Below, in pieces: positions 42,322-49,704 of a stretch of 49,709 nt of DNA. Positions within the stretch are counted from its first letter, which is position 1. Each line of letters starts with the position of its first letter. The notes below the pieces were generated by a model. That model worked only from the letters and a program-made list of their open reading frames with translations, was not told the DNA's origin and did not search any database. The DNA comes from Candidatus Omnitrophota bacterium (lineage in GTDB: Bacteria; Omnitrophota; Koll11; Duberdicusellales; 4484-171), in NCBI GenBank assembly GCA_030692055.1, contig JAUYCY010000152.1, forward strand, positions 1-49,709, given 5' to 3'. The position numbers and the translations under genes are program-made.

Positions 42322-44775
42322 TCAAATAACAATATTTATCATCCTTTTTTCCACGTAGATAACTTTTTTGGGAGGGTTTGGACCAAGGAATTTTTTGACC
42401 TTTTCTAAAGATAAAGCTTTTTTCTCTATTTCGTCTTTACTCCAACTAACATTTATTAGCAGCTTGTCGCGAACCTTACCGTTGATAAGCACTGCAATCT
42501 CTACCTCTTCGGTTATTAAATATTCTTCCTTATATTGCGGCCATGGCCTTTTTAAGATAGAACCTTTATGGCCGAGGGCGCTGTTAACCTCTTCGCTAAT
42601 ATGCGGAGTAAACGGGGAAAGCAGCATAAACACCGTATCTACCGTTTCCTTAAAAATACTTTTACGCAAGATTCCCTCGTTTAAACATTTATAGGCTTGA
42701 TTAACCAGCTCCATAATTCTTGAAATAGCGGTATTAAATTGAAAATCTCCTTCCAAGTCTTGGGTTACTTCTTTTATGGTAGAATGAATTTTACGAATTA
42801 GCTCTTTTTCGTAATTATTCCATTCCCCTTTTTCCTCTGTCTCGCGGTATTCCTTCAGCGTGTCTACAAGCCTGAGTACTCTTTGAATAAATCGTGCCGC
42901 ACCTTGTAAACCTTCATCCTGCCATTCCGCGTCTTTTTCCGGCGGGCCCATAAAAAGAATGTATAGCCGCATCACGTCTGCGCCGTATTTGTCAATGATA
43001 TAATCAGGAGCAACAGTATTACCTTTGGACTTAGACATCTTTGCGCCGTTTTTCACAATCATCCCTTGCGTAAAGAGCGCGCCGAAGGGCTCCTGAAAGT
43101 TAATATATTTTAAGTCGTGCAAAACTTTAGTAACAAAGCGTGCATACAACAGATGCAATATCGCGTGCTCTACTCCTCCGATGTATTGGTCAACCGGAAG
43201 CCATTTATTTACTAAATTGGCGTCAAAGGGTTTTTTTTCTTCCTTAGGAGAAATATAACGCAAGAAATACCAGCTTGAATCCACAAAGGTATCCATAGTA
43301 TCAGTTTCACGTTTTGCCGGCCCGCCGCATTTAGAACACTTTGTATTAATAAAATCCGCGCTATCTTTTAATGGAGATTGACCCGTAGGTTTAAAGGCGA
43401 CGTTTTCCGGTAACATAACAGGAAGGTCTTTTTCCGGAACTGCCATCTCTCCACATTTATCGCAGTAAATAATCGGTATGGGTGCGCCCCAATAACGCTG
43501 GCGCGAAATAAGCCAGTCGCGTAGGCGAAAATGCACGGAACGTTTGCCTATTTTTTCTTTTTCCATCCAATCGGCGATTTTCTCCATAGCCTCGCGGTTA
43601 GTTAAACCGTTAAATTGAGCGGAGTTAGCCATAATACCGTCTTCAATATAAGCGCAGGGCATTTTTGAAGCTTCTAAATACTCTTTGGGGTTATCAATAA
43701 CAACTTCTATTGGTAATTTATATTTCTTAGCAAATTCAAAATCTCGCTGGTCATGTGCCGGAACCGCCATTACCGCGCCGGTTCCATATTCCATTAAAAC
43801 ATAATTAGCAATCCATAAAGGAACCTTTTTGCCGGTGGTTGGATTTATTACGTAGCGTCCGATGAATACTCCTTCTTTCTCCGCTTCCTCTGCGGCACGG
43901 CTCGCCTTATCTTGCACGCGCGCCTTTTCGATAAAGTTTAAAATCTTCTGCTTATCAGGGTTATTTTTAATGAGCTCGGGTATCTCAGGATGCTCTGGAG
44001 CAAGCACCATATAAGTTACGCCAAAAATAGTGTCAACTCTTGTGGTATAACAAGTAAGTATTTTATCTTCGCCGTCTAGGCGAAAATCAATATTAACTCC
44101 GCTGCTTCTGCCTATCCAATTAGTCTGCATAGTTTTAACGCGTTCAGGCCAATGCGTAAGTAAAGAAATATCATCAAGCAACCTCTGGGCATAGGCGGTG
44201 ATTTTAAAAAACCATTGAGATAAATCCTTTTCTACAACTTTGGTATCGCAGCGTTCACAGCTACCTGCAATAACTTGTTCATTAGCTAAAACCGTCATGC
44301 ACGATGGGCACCAGTTAACCGCTGCTTTCTTTTTGTAAGCGAGGCCTTTTTCGTAAAGTTTAGTAAAAATCCACTGAGTCCATTTATAGTACTCAGGAAG
44401 GCAAGATATAACTTCCCTATCCCAATCATAGCCTATACCCCACTGATTAAGTTGATGTTTCATGGTGACAATGTTATTAAGCGTGGAGGTTTTAGGGTGT
44501 ATCCCCCCTTTGATAGCGGCATTTTCCGCAGGTAGTCCGAAAGCATCAAAACCCATTGGTGAAAGCACATTAAAACCTTTCGTTTTTTTATAGCGGCCTA
44601 CGGCGTCGCCGATAATATAGTTACGGGCATGCCCGACGTGCAGCGCGGCTGAAGGATAAGGAAACATTACTAAGCAGTAATATTTGGATTTTATATTCTG
44701 GGTATCTATATAAAAAATACGCTCTTTAGCCCAGAACTCCTGCCACTTTTTGTCAATTTCTTTTGTATATTCCAT
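42322..44775 (-). CDS. leuS: Leucyl-tRNA synthetase
   Basis: This 817-residue class I aminoacyl-tRNA synthetase has the HIGH-type motif in FPYPSAALHVGHARNYIIGD near the N-terminus, and KMSKSKGN near residue 580. The zinc-binding pairs are CPSC/CERC near residues 160-180. The editing domain sits in the middle (TTRVDTIFGVTYMVLAPEHP, then GTGAVMAVPAHDQRD). The C-terminal anticodon-binding and tail region (VNGKVRDK-type) is complete. The 3' end faces the ORF6N gene across a repeat spacer. No T-box leader is visible in the 184 bases upstream. Confidence 0.98.
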   Translation of the reverse strand: MEYTKEIDKKWQEFWAKERIFYIDTQNIKSKYYCLVMFPYPSAALHVGHARNYIIGDAVGRYKKTKGFNVLSPMGFDAFGLPAENAAIKGGIHPKTSTLNNIVTMKHQLNQWGIGYDWDREVISCLPEYYKWTQWIFTKLYEKGLAYKKKAAVNWCPSCMTVLANEQVIAGSCERCDTKVVEKDLSQWFFKITAYAQRLLDDISLLTHWPERVKTMQTNWIGRSSGVNIDFRLDGEDKILTCYTTRVDTIFGVTYMVLAPEHPEIPELIKNNPDKQKILNFIEKARVQDKASRAAEEAEKEGVFIGRYVINPTTGKKVPLWIANYVLMEYGTGAVMAVPAHDQRDFEFAKKYKLPIEVVIDNPKEYLEASKMPCAYIEDGIMANSAQFNGLTNREAMEKIADWMEKEKIGKRSVHFRLRDWLISRQRYWGAPIPIIYCDKCGEMAVPEKDLPVMLPENVAFKPTGQSPLKDSADFINTKCSKCGGPAKRETDTMDTFVDSSWYFLRYISPKEEKKPFDANLVNKWLPVDQYIGGVEHAILHLLYARFVTKVLHDLKYINFQEPFGALFTQGMIVKNGAKMSKSKGNTVAPDYIIDKYGADVMRLYILFMGPPEKDAEWQDEGLQGAARFIQRVLRLVDTLKEYRETEEKGEWNNYEKELIRKIHSTIKEVTQDLEGDFQFNTAISRIMELVNQAYKCLNEGILRKSIFKETVDTVFMLLSPFTPHISEEVNSALGHKGSILKRPWPQYKEEYLITEEVEIAVLINGKVRDKLLINVSWSKDEIEKKALSLEKVKKFLGPNPPKKVIYVEKRMINIVI

Positions 44776-44959
44776 AATTGCTCACTGCGTTCGCAATTTG
44801 ATTACACAGATTAAAAACCGATTACACAGATTTTTCAAATCGATTAACCGTTCCACGCAATTATCATTTGTTTTTTATTCATATATCACTCTTCTTTTCT
44901 TCTCAAAATTCTTAACTCTTAAAGGATAATCTGTGTAATCATTTTCATAATCGGTGTAA
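44776..44959. repeat. GATTACACAGATT repeats upstream of leuS
   Basis: TTTGATTACACAGATTAAAA, CGATTACACAGATTTTT and the inverted words AATCTGTGTAATCATT and AATCGGTGTAATTA form an imperfect inverted repeat across the nfo-leuS spacer. No gene is seen. Confidence 0.5.
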
Positions 44960-45808
44960 TTAGTTATTATAAAGTTCTCTAACAATTTTTAAATTCCTTA
45001 TATCATCCTCTTCACTTTCCTTAGGTGTTTCTAAAATAAAAGGTATATTTTTTAACCGAGGATGATTTAAAATAAGCTGCATACCTCGCTTTCCGATTAA
45101 ACCTGCGCCGATATCACAATGCCTATCATGTAAAGAGCCAAGCTTTTCACGAGTATCATTTAGATGGATAACCTTTAAGCACTCTAAACCAGCAGCTTTA
45201 TCAATTTCATCAAGTAATCTATTTAGTTCATCTGTTTCATCAATTTTATATCCGGCTGCCCAGGCATGGGCAGTATCTAAACATATGCCTATTTGCTCTG
45301 TTTTGCCGATTTCCCCAAGCACAAACTTCTGATGTAAAAACGTTGCACCTAACCAATTTCCGCTCCCGGATGTGTTTTCTAAAAGAATTTTTGTTTTAAC
45401 CCCTTCTGTTTTTTGCAGAATGCTTTTTAAAGCCTGGGCAATTTTTAAAAGCCCCCTAATTTCTGTTGAACCCTTGTATGAACCCATATGAGTTACTAAG
45501 TATTCGGCGCCCAGTTTATCGGCTTCTAAAAAATCTTGAGCAAATTCTCTGATAGTAATTTTATAGAAACTTTGCTTTACGGCGGCTAAATTTAACGTGT
45601 ATGGTATGTGTATGGCGACCGGGCTTATTTTTGCTTCTTTTATTTTTGCTTTGAATATTTTTATATCCTCATCGCTCAAAGAGGCTTTGCGCCACTGACG
45701 GGGATTGCGGGCAAAAATCTGCATAGTGTTACAACCTAATGCAGTTGCCCTATCTACTGCATCGTAAATTTTACCCGCTGCTGAAACATGACAACCTAGT
45801 TTAAGCAA
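44960..45808 (-). CDS. nfo: Endonuclease IV (AP endonuclease)
   Basis: The 282-residue TIM-barrel enzyme cuts DNA 5' of abasic sites using three zinc ions. Signatures present are LGCHVSAAGKIYDAVDRA, MQIFARNPRQW, VTHMGSYKGS, LLENTSGSGNWLGATF, GICLDTAHAWAAGY, KVIHLNDTREKLGSLHDRHCDIGAGLIG and FILETP. These include the usual metal-binding His, Glu and Asp residues. The family call is safe. The start is a TTG at 45808, because no ATG with a ribosome binding site precedes the LKLGCHVS start. It is a single gene. Confidence 0.96.
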   Translation of the reverse strand: MLKLGCHVSAAGKIYDAVDRATALGCNTMQIFARNPRQWRKASLSDEDIKIFKAKIKEAKISPVAIHIPYTLNLAAVKQSFYKITIREFAQDFLEADKLGAEYLVTHMGSYKGSTEIRGLLKIAQALKSILQKTEGVKTKILLENTSGSGNWLGATFLHQKFVLGEIGKTEQIGICLDTAHAWAAGYKIDETDELNRLLDEIDKAAGLECLKVIHLNDTREKLGSLHDRHCDIGAGLIGKRGMQLILNHPRLKNIPFILETPKESEEDDIRNLKIVRELYNN

Positions 45809-46039
45809 GTTGATTAAATAGCTTTCAGCTATCAGTCGTCAGTCACCAGCTTCTAGAATTTTTAGCTAAAAACTGAGGCTGATAGTTAATTATTGGTGGT
45901 CCTTACTGGATAAGGTTAGAACCTGTATCCAGCAGAACCTAAATAAAATTTAATCTATATGCAAGAGGTGAATCTCGCTTCAAAAAAGAAATAATTAGAG
46001 TAATGATTTTGATAAAATCTCATAAGGAAACTTTCTTGC
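45809..46039. other. Spacer with hairpins, no gene
   Basis: It contains a good hairpin CTGGATA-AGGTT...AACCT-TATCCAG (about 45909-45936) and CAGCTATCAGTC/GAGGCTGATAG inverted words near 45830-45888. Neither is followed by a T-tract on the minus strand, so they are not obvious terminators for the HEPN-like gene. Confidence 0.4.
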
Positions 46040-46555
46040 CTAACTCCCATTAAGCAGCATATCTTTCCGAACATAAACAAAAATATCATTGATGATTTTT
46101 AAATAATATTTGCTATAACCTTTTATAATCTTATTAGGATATTCATATATTTTATCCAACCAATATTTATTTAACTCACCTATAAACGCAGTTGCCCGTA
46201 CTCCTTCTAAATTCTTAAAAATATTCAGCCCCATTTTTTTAGCACTGTGATAGCATTTTTCTATATTATGATGATATAATTTTCTATTTTTTAAATCACT
46301 AATGCTTACGCCTTTGTGTAGCAAAAAAGATTTTAATACTAATTCGAGTGAATGTCTTGCCAGAAATAGTTTAACGTTAATCATATCAAATAAGAGTGGG
46401 TATCCAGGATGGTTTTGTATTTTCTTAAAATCATTCATAGTATTAATTTGGGAGATGTCTGGAACCTTGTCTTTATATACTTGATCGAGAAATTGTAGAG
46501 CTTTAAAATATTCTTCTGCAAGGTGTAAAAAATCTAATGCTTTTGATTTCTTCAT
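46040..46555 (-). CDS. HEPN-like protein
   Basis: The 171-residue all-helical protein has the pattern of HEPN/AbiV-type proteins. The helix LFLARHSLELVLKSFLLHKG is followed by a loop, then RKLYHHNIEKCYHSAKKMGL. The Rx4H arrangement R91-KLYH-H96 resembles the HEPN ribonuclease motif (Rx4-6H). HEPN proteins are RNases in toxin-antitoxin and phage-abortive systems, or non-catalytic partners. It starts nine bases after the membrane protein gene, so the two are co-transcribed. Whether it is catalytic cannot be judged from one motif. Confidence 0.55.
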   Translation of the reverse strand: MKKSKALDFLHLAEEYFKALQFLDQVYKDKVPDISQINTMNDFKKIQNHPGYPLLFDMINVKLFLARHSLELVLKSFLLHKGVSISDLKNRKLYHHNIEKCYHSAKKMGLNIFKNLEGVRATAFIGELNKYWLDKIYEYPNKIIKGYSKYYLKIINDIFVYVRKDMLLNGS

Positions 46556-46564
46556 AGCACGCCA

Positions 46565-47236
46565 TTATTCTTGATGTAGGAACTTATTTGCCTGATCAAT
46601 TTCTTCTTGAGCTTTACTCCAAATCAATTGAAGCGAATTCTTAGGAAGAAAATAAATTGTACTTTTTCCCCATCTCTCTGAAAATGTTTCCTCTGTTTTT
46701 ACCTCAATTCCGTATTTAGCTAACATTGGTAGTAACGCAAGAAGAATTCTTTTATCTGTTCCAGTCATATGTCCTGGTTTGTCTACATTGTGCCTGATCA
46801 TTGCATCCCATAGCGCAAGACTATCTTCATACATTTTTGAAGCTTGATCATACAGTTCTGAAATTCTTTCTTCCGCACCAGTTAGTTTTTTGTCTTTCAA
46901 TATTGATAATTCTGTTTCGAAATTTTGAACCAATTCATTAAATTTCATAAAATTTACTCCAACATTAACTGCACTTACTATAGTTTTAGCGGCCCTATAA
47001 ACTCCTTCAAATTTATTTTTTTTAATATTTGTCATTGAGTTTTCTCTTTTGCTAACATCTTGAACTGAGTAATTCTTTGTATCTTTTGCCCGAACTATAA
47101 AATACAATGGTGTTAAAACAATCATCATTATACCTACTGTTAGAAATATAAATTTTGCCATACGATTCTTTTCGCTCATTCTGCTATTTGGTATTAATTT
47201 TTCTAGAGAAATAACTATTAAGCCTTGTTTATGCAA
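46565..47236 (-). CDS. Membrane protein with T2SF-like N-terminus, 5' end frameshifted
   Basis: The 223-codon frame (TTG at 47236) has one membrane helix (about residues 27-48, FIFLTVGIMMIVLTPLYFIV) and a helical C-terminal domain. In frame upstream there is coding-like sequence, YGEAEGINENEVLNKLHKQG, resembling the small domain at the N-terminus of type II secretion F proteins, but no start codon before a stop. A good start (ATG at 47325 with GGGAGG at 47335-47340) opens a frame that runs out after 21 codons. One extra A in the A5 run (minus strand; 47301-47305) would join them. So the gene is frameshifted, mis-sequenced or recoded. The function is unknown; it is paired with the HEPN-like gene. 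Confidence 0.6.
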   Translation of the reverse strand: MHKQGLIVISLEKLIPNSRMSEKNRMAKFIFLTVGIMMIVLTPLYFIVRAKDTKNYSVQDVSKRENSMTNIKKNKFEGVYRAAKTIVSAVNVGVNFMKFNELVQNFETELSILKDKKLTGAEERISELYDQASKMYEDSLALWDAMIRHNVDKPGHMTGTDKRILLALLPMLAKYGIEVKTEETFSERWGKSTIYFLPKNSLQLIWSKAQEEIDQANKFLHQE

Positions 47237-47444
47237 TTTATTTAGTACTTCATTTTCGTTTATCCCTTCAGCCTCTCCATATGCGTCAGTTCCTGATTGG
47301 TTTTTACATGATGCTTAAAGAGCATAAGCAACGTCCTCCCTTCATCTATATTTTTTATTTTTCAGGTACATTTTCTAAGATTTTATACCGCCTGTTTCTT
47401 AACAGTAACACAATAATTTGTCTTTGAACTAAATAACACAAAAT

Positions 47445-47675
47445 TTATACTTTTCCGACAGTCAAATCTATATTTTGATTTTTCTTTATTGCAAAAGAAG
47501 TAATACAGATAATATTTCTAAGGATATAAATTTTCCGCTCCCCTTTACTCTTCTCAACTACAATATAATCATCACCTACCTCTATAAGTTTTCCATTAAT
47601 ATTAACATCTTCAAATAAAGTTGTTATACTTACTTGTTGATTTTTAAATTCTTCCAATTTCTCTTTCAAGTTCAT
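47445..47675 (-). CDS. Small Sm-like (LSm/Hfq-fold) protein
   Basis: The 76-residue protein MNLKEKLEEFKNQQVSITT... has an N-terminal helix and then beta strands with the Sm-like pattern (VNINGKLIEVGDDYIVVEKSKG, ERKIYILRNIICITSF). This is the alternating G-L-x-x-V-x-x-D-Y-I-V-V layout of LSm/YlzI-type proteins. Such proteins bind RNA or act as small regulators. It has a strong AAGGAGG site and ATG at 47675. It lies between the XRE regulator and the membrane protein, all on the minus strand. The call is a fold-level guess. Confidence 0.5.
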   Translation of the reverse strand: MNLKEKLEEFKNQQVSITTLFEDVNINGKLIEVGDDYIVVEKSKGERKIYILRNIICITSFAIKKNQNIDLTVGKV

Positions 47676-47786
47676 TTAAGGCCTCCTTTTCCTACCAAGC
47701 ATTCTACTGCTTTTAATGATGAAAAAGCAGCAAATCTTTTAGTTTTTGTCCTTAGTTAATTTCTTGAGCTTCTGCTCAAATAAACT

Positions 47787-47981
47787 TTATTCCTTTAACA
47801 ACTCCTCAATCCTTACTCCCAATGCCTCGGCAATCTTAGCGACATTTTGAACAGATGGCTTCTTAACAACATTGGATTCAATTTTAATTAGTGTGGTATA
47901 AGGAATCCCTGCCTTGCGGGCAAGGTTATCTTGCGATAAATCCCTTTTTTTACGCAGCTTTTTAATATTATCTCCTATCAT
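47787..47981 (-). CDS. XRE-family helix-turn-helix regulator
   Basis: The 64-residue protein is a single HTH_3 domain: IGDNIKKLRKKRDLSQDNLARKAGIPYTTLIKIESN then PSVQNVAKIAEALGVRIEELL. This is the lambda-repressor-type fold of phage and toxin-antitoxin regulators. It has an AAGGA site before the ATG at 47981. It is divergent from the HTH protein gene at 48086 and may control that and the minus-strand genes beyond it. Confidence 0.9.
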   Translation of the reverse strand: MIGDNIKKLRKKRDLSQDNLARKAGIPYTTLIKIESNVVKKPSVQNVAKIAEALGVRIEELLKE

Positions 47982-48085
47982 AATTATCCTTGAAATACCT
48001 AACTTGGGTAGTATAATTAGGGATATAATTTATGGCGTTTCTATTATAACAAATAGGCTATAAAATACAATAAATACTGAAATCT

Positions 48086-48850
48086 ATGCCAAAAAATAAA
48101 GTTTATTCTACCCAAATAAAAGAGAAAGCGCGCCAATTGAGAAAACGCGGCTGGTCATTGGGAGAAATTAACCAAAAGTTAAATATTCCTAAAAATACAC
48201 TCTCCGGGTGGGTAAAAGAAATAAAGCTAACCAAAAAACAAAAGCGGCGGATTAAGCAAAAAGAAATTACCTCGGCAGCTCAAGGAAGAATATTAGCTGC
48301 AAAACTATCAATACAAAAACTTACACTTTGGAAAAATACCATAAGAAAAAGAGTGGCGCATTTTGGCAAAATACCTTTTGAAAATCAAGAAATTGGTAAA
48401 CTTATTTGTGGAATGATCTATTTATGTGAAGGAGCTAAATACCCCTCTACGAGATGCCTTACTTTTAGCAATACGGATCCTAAAATGATACAATTCTTTC
48501 TAACGATACTTAGGTCTTATTTCAAGATAGATGAGAAAAAATTTCGATGTAGGATACAATATAGATATGACCAAAATCCGGAAAAACTAATGAAATTTTG
48601 GTCGTGGCTTACCAAAATCCCCTTAAAACAGTTTTATAAAGCTTACAGTGATAAACGTACTAAAAATAAACCTACCACAAAAAAAGGCTATAAAGGAGTT
48701 TGTGGCCTTCAGTATTTTGACACTAGCCTACAATTTGAATTACAGTCAATAGGCGAGGCAGTTATTAATTATAATCTAAAAATAAATATGGAGCCGACGG
48801 GAATCGTAAACAATCTCCGACGGTGCGTCGGAGTTATCCCGAAGGGATAA
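48086..48850 (+). CDS. Helix-turn-helix protein with a homing-endonuclease-like core, 3' end altered by tRNA fragment
   Basis: The protein has 254 residues as read. The N-terminus is a helix-turn-helix (IKEKARQLRKRGWSLGEINQKLNIPKNTLSGWVKEIKLT), of the resolvase/MerR-type seen in uncharacterised families. The core resembles LAGLIDADG-like DNA-binding proteins (IGKLICGMIYLCEGAKYPSTRCLTFSNTDPKMIQFFLTILRSYFKI). The last ~20 codons (from residue ~235) are read through a copy of the tRNA-Ala 3' end and a structured stretch, so the natural C-terminus was probably replaced. There is no clear ribosome binding site. Its role could be an element-encoded nuclease or regulator; this is uncertain. Confidence 0.6.
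   Translation: MPKNKVYSTQIKEKARQLRKRGWSLGEINQKLNIPKNTLSGWVKEIKLTKKQKRRIKQKEITSAAQGRILAAKLSIQKLTLWKNTIRKRVAHFGKIPFENQEIGKLICGMIYLCEGAKYPSTRCLTFSNTDPKMIQFFLTILRSYFKIDEKKFRCRIQYRYDQNPEKLMKFWSWLTKIPLKQFYKAYSDKRTKNKPTTKKGYKGVCGLQYFDTSLQFELQSIGEAVINYNLKINMEPTGIVNNLRRCVGVIPKG
48784..48806. repeat. 23-bp copy of tRNA-Ala 3' end (attachment-site-like)
   Basis: The 23 bases 48784-48806 are identical to 48921-48943, which cover the 3' end of the tRNA-Ala gene. The repeat copy falls inside the frame of the HTH protein gene. Such duplication of a tRNA 3' end is the usual footprint of an integrase. Confidence 0.75.
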
Positions 48851-48858
48851 TATTGTTT
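48808..48858. other. Three-way junction-like structured segment
   Basis: AAACAAT (48808-48814) pairs with ATTGTTT (48852-48858). Inside it are two perfect hairpins, CTCCGACG-GTG-CGTCGGAG (48815-48833) and TTATCCC-GAA-GGGATAA (48834-48850). Thus 51 bases form a closed two-hairpin junction with no unpaired bases except loops and one T. It lies between the tRNA 3'-end copies. Confidence 0.6.
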
Positions 48859-48925
48859 CCGATAGTGCTTACAATAACACTAAACCGTTATGCCCTTCTT
48901 CCAACATCACACATAAAATAAAATA

Positions 48926-48996
48926 TGGAGCCGACGGGAATCGAACCCGTGGTACTACAATGCCATTGTAGTGTGATCCCGCTTCACTACGGCCCC
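48926..48996 (-). tRNA. tRNA-Ala(GGC)
   Basis: The minus-strand cloverleaf is complete. The acceptor is GGGGCCG/CGGCTCC with the alanine identity pair G3:U70. The D stem is GTGA/TCAC, and the anticodon stem CTACA/TGTAG carries loop ATGGCAT and anticodon GGC (48962-48964). The T arm is ACGGG-TTCGATT-CCCGT, with discriminator A. CCA is not encoded. The 3' end is duplicated at 48784-48806. Confidence 0.93.
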
Positions 48997-49124
48997 AAAC
49001 CTTTGCTTTGCAAAGGAAATTACAAATTCCAAATAACAAATCCCAAACGTCAAAAACTATATCATCTATACGACAAATTGTCAATTGACAAGGAAATTCG
49101 GGGATGTTATGATTTGTCTACTTT

Positions 49125-49176
49125 GCCGGGGTGGTGGAAATGACTCTTGCGAAGCAAGTTTATTCATAAGTCATTC
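49125..49176. repeat. tRNA-Leu 5'-end-derived repeat, copy 1
   Basis: It begins GCCGGGGTGGTG (one mismatch to the first 12 bases of tRNA-Leu), then ATGACTCTTGCGAAGCAAG and onward to CATAAGTCATTCCACC. It folds as GGTGG-AA-ATGACT/AGTCAT-T-CCACC with an inner CTTGC-GAA-GCAAG hairpin. The next copy begins 125 bases further on. Confidence 0.75.
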
Positions 49177-49249
49177 CACCAATGCTATTGTTTAAAAAAA
49201 GAGCTTTACGTGGCACATTGCACGCTACACACGGATAAACAACAAATGC

Positions 49250-49301
49250 GCCGGAGTGGTGCGATGACTCTTGCGAAGCAAGTTTATTCATAAGTCATTC
49301 C
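49250..49301. repeat. tRNA-Leu 5'-end-derived repeat, copy 2
   Basis: It begins GCCGGAGTGGTG, identical to the first 12 bases of tRNA-Leu at 49377-49388, then GATGACTCTTGCGAAGCAAG and the same downstream hairpin as copy 1. Starts of copy 1, copy 2 and the tRNA are 125 and 127 bases apart. Confidence 0.75.
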
Positions 49302-49376
49302 ACCAATGTTGTTGTTTGAAGCGAGTGGTTGAAATGATACATTTAGTTAACAAATCGATAGATAAACGATAAATAA

Positions 49377-49460
49377 GCCGGAGTGGTGAAACTGGCAGAC
49401 GCGCGGGACTCAAAATCCCGTCTCCGCAAGGAGGTGTGGGTTCAACTCCCTCCTCCGGCA
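49377..49460 (+). tRNA. tRNA-Leu(CAA)
   Basis: This is an 84-base class II tRNA. The acceptor GCCGGAG/CTCCGGC is perfect, the anticodon stem CGGGA/TCCCG has loop CTCAAAA (anticodon CAA), and the long variable arm is CTCC-GCAA-GGAG. The discriminator is A and CCA is not encoded. The T stem GTGGG/CCCTC has one T:T mismatch (positions 50:64). The 3' end is duplicated further downstream, and its first 12 bases are duplicated upstream. Confidence 0.9.
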
Positions 49461-49704
49461 GTCTTTATATTTTTTGAAAAGTTTACGCACAAATGAATAG
49501 CTTTATACTATGCATCAGTAGTGTTGGATGCGCTATATTCCTAAAGAACTCTGGCTATCGCCAGAGAGCGCATTCAACTCCCTCCTCCGGCAGTCTTTAT
49601 ATTTTTTGAAAAGTTTACGCACAAATGAATAGCTTTATACTATGCATCAGTAGTGTTGGATGCGCTATATTCCTAAAGAACTCTGGCTATCGCCAGAGAG
49701 CGCA
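49441..49704. repeat. 132-bp tandem repeat containing the tRNA-Leu 3' end (2 copies)
   Basis: Copies 49441-49572 and 49573-49704 appear identical. Each starts with the last 20 bases of tRNA-Leu (TTCAACTCCCTCCTCCGGCA). The unit then runs through an AT-rich stretch to a hairpin region, TGCGCT...CTCTGGC-TATC-GCCAGAG-AGCGCA. The window ends five bases after the second copy. Confidence 0.8.

Noticed and set aside
44776..44960. T-box leader for leuS
   Set aside because: No specifier loop, T-box sequence or terminator hairpin is visible; the spacer is explained by GATTACACAGATT repeats.
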